Source of the DNA: Modestobacter sp.
GTDB lineage: Bacteria; Actinomycetota; Actinomycetes; Mycobacteriales; Geodermatophilaceae
DNA: 14,752 nt
Direction: 5' to 3'
NCBI GenBank assembly: GCA_025966175.1
Contig: JAOPVN010000020.1
Location: 1-14,752, forward strand
Part shown: piece by piece, positions 13,073-14,752 of the stretch
Layout of the letters: the number at the start of each line of letters is the position of its first letter
How positions within the stretch are numbered: the first letter of the stretch is position 1
Program-made: the position numbers and the translations under genes
The notes under the pieces: model-generated
Databases searched by the model: none
Told to the model about the DNA's origin: nothing
Seen by the model: the letters and a program-made list of their open reading frames with translations, nothing else

Positions 13073-13600
13073 GTGAACGAGACCCCCATCCACGTCGTCG
13101 GCAACGTCGTCGACGTCCCGCGCCGCAACCGGACCAGCAACGGGTCGGTCACCAACTTCCGCATGGCCTCGACGTCCCGCCACTGGGACGACGAGACCAA
13201 GGGCTTCGTGGACGGCGCCACCCTGTGGATCGACGTGGCCTGCTGGGGCGAGCTGGGCGGCAACGTCGCGCGCAGCGTCAGCAAGGGCGACCCGGTCCTC
13301 GTCGTCGGGAACCTCCTGACCGAGTCCTGGGACAGCGACGCGGGACGCCGCAGCTCCAACCGGATGAAGGCCTCGGCCGTCGGGCTGAACCTGGCCCGCG
13401 GGTGGTCGGACTTCAAGCGGCCGGCCCGCGTCGACCAGTCCTCCGACGTCCCCCCGGTCCGAGAGCCGGGAGCCGACGTGTCGCCGACCGACGACGCGTA
13501 CGCGGAGCGGTCCACGGACTACATCGAGGGGGAGGATGCGTTGGAGGGAGAGAACTCCGAGTTCACCAGCGAACGCACCCCGGTGCCGGCGCTGACGTGA
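13073..13600 (+). CDS. ssbB: Single-stranded DNA-binding protein, SsbB-type paralogue
   Basis: The 175-residue product carries an OB-fold SSB domain (about 1-110). It has the usual order: HVVGNVVDVPRRNRTSNGSVTNFRMASTSRH, WIDVACWGELGGNVARSVSKGDPVLVVGNLLTESW, and RRSSNRMKASAVGLNLARG. It binds single-stranded DNA as an oligomer. It lacks the acidic DDDIPF-type tip that recruits partners in the main replicative SSB and ends instead in ERTPVPALT. That fits the SsbB paralogue known in actinobacteria, and the position beside ettA matches Rv2478c-Rv2477c in Mycobacterium tuberculosis. I chose GTG at 13073 for its strong GAGGAGC at normal spacing. The tail from about residue 120 is acidic and probably disordered. 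Confidence 0.9.
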   Translation: MNETPIHVVGNVVDVPRRNRTSNGSVTNFRMASTSRHWDDETKGFVDGATLWIDVACWGELGGNVARSVSKGDPVLVVGNLLTESWDSDAGRRSSNRMKASAVGLNLARGWSDFKRPARVDQSSDVPPVREPGADVSPTDDAYAERSTDYIEGEDALEGENSEFTSERTPVPALT

Positions 13601-13601
13601 G

Positions 13602-13681
13602 CCTCCCGGACTGGGAGGATCGGAGCTGAGAACGCAGGGGGCGGGGCCGGTGCCGCCGTACGGCCGCCCCGCCCCGCCCCC
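13602..13681 (+). terminator. Two tandem hairpins between ssbB and ettA
   Basis: The first stem, CCTCCC (13602-13607) with GGGAGG (13613-13618), begins two bases after the ssbB stop. The second is a perfect 11-bp stem of GGGGGCGGGGC (13637-13647) with GCCCCGCCCCC (13671-13681). It encloses a smaller GCCG/CGGC hairpin and has no U tract. It probably terminates or attenuates ssbB transcription before ettA. It ends 32 bases ahead of the ettA start. Confidence 0.65.
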
Positions 13682-13713
13682 ACTCGCGACCTGACGGAAG
13701 GCTCGACAGCCCA

Positions 13714-14752
<1,039 letters not shown>

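Overview
The window reads as an ordinary chromosomal stretch of a very GC-rich actinobacterium. Nearly every codon in the real genes ends in G or C, GTG starts are common, and the ssbB-ettA neighbour pair matches the arrangement known from mycobacteria (Rv2478c-Rv2477c). The style of the genes, together with a GAGCTTGCGAG-type hairpin found between convergent genes, suggests the Geodermatophilaceae (Blastococcus, Geodermatophilus, Modestobacter). That placement comes from memory of similar genomes and was not searched.

Layout. At 1-161 lies the 3' end of a TPR-tailed sigma factor. It converges on a transglutaminase-like protease gene (213-998, minus). An SGNH/GDSL hydrolase (1159-1989) and a lipoprotein (2067-2762) follow on the plus strand. 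From 6234 back to 2841 three minus-strand genes run in one direction: DUF427 protein, STAS-domain protein, and a large PAS-GGDEF-EAL cyclic-di-GMP protein. An LLM-family flavin/F420 oxidoreductase (6390-7436) is divergent from them and converges on a 62-residue Cys/His-rich protein (7450-7638, minus) and a GAF-ANTAR regulator (7707-8438, minus).

Next is a plus-strand catabolic remnant (8513-10987). It holds an isochorismatase-like hydrolase that has lost its N-terminal half, a frameshifted cupin, and an intact fusion of an AtzH-like domain to an amidase. An HtrA-type PDZ protease (11007-12191), a 135-residue hypothetical gene (12290-12697) and tRNA-Arg(TCT) (12771-12843) lie on the minus strand. 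The window closes with ssbB (13073-13600) and the start of ettA (13714 to the right edge).

How the parts may work together. The STAS, GGDEF/EAL and GAF-ANTAR genes form a loose signalling neighbourhood. They cover partner switching, c-di-GMP turnover and RNA antitermination, but nothing in the sequence shows that they share a pathway. The isochorismatase-cupin-amidase set looks like a former operon for hydrolysis of a small amide. Two of its three genes are broken, which suggests decay, or sequencing error in that stretch.

No CRISPR array, insertion sequence, prophage or defence system is visible, and I found no convincing new multi-gene system. The most interesting signals are a 16-base exact inverted repeat shared by two convergent-gene terminators, the decaying hydrolase cluster with a frameshift pair that cancels out, altered signature motifs in the GGDEF and STAS proteins, and tandem hairpins between ssbB and ettA. 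No gene-free stretch exceeds 300 bases. The longest are about 12844-13072, 5754-5931 and 999-1158.
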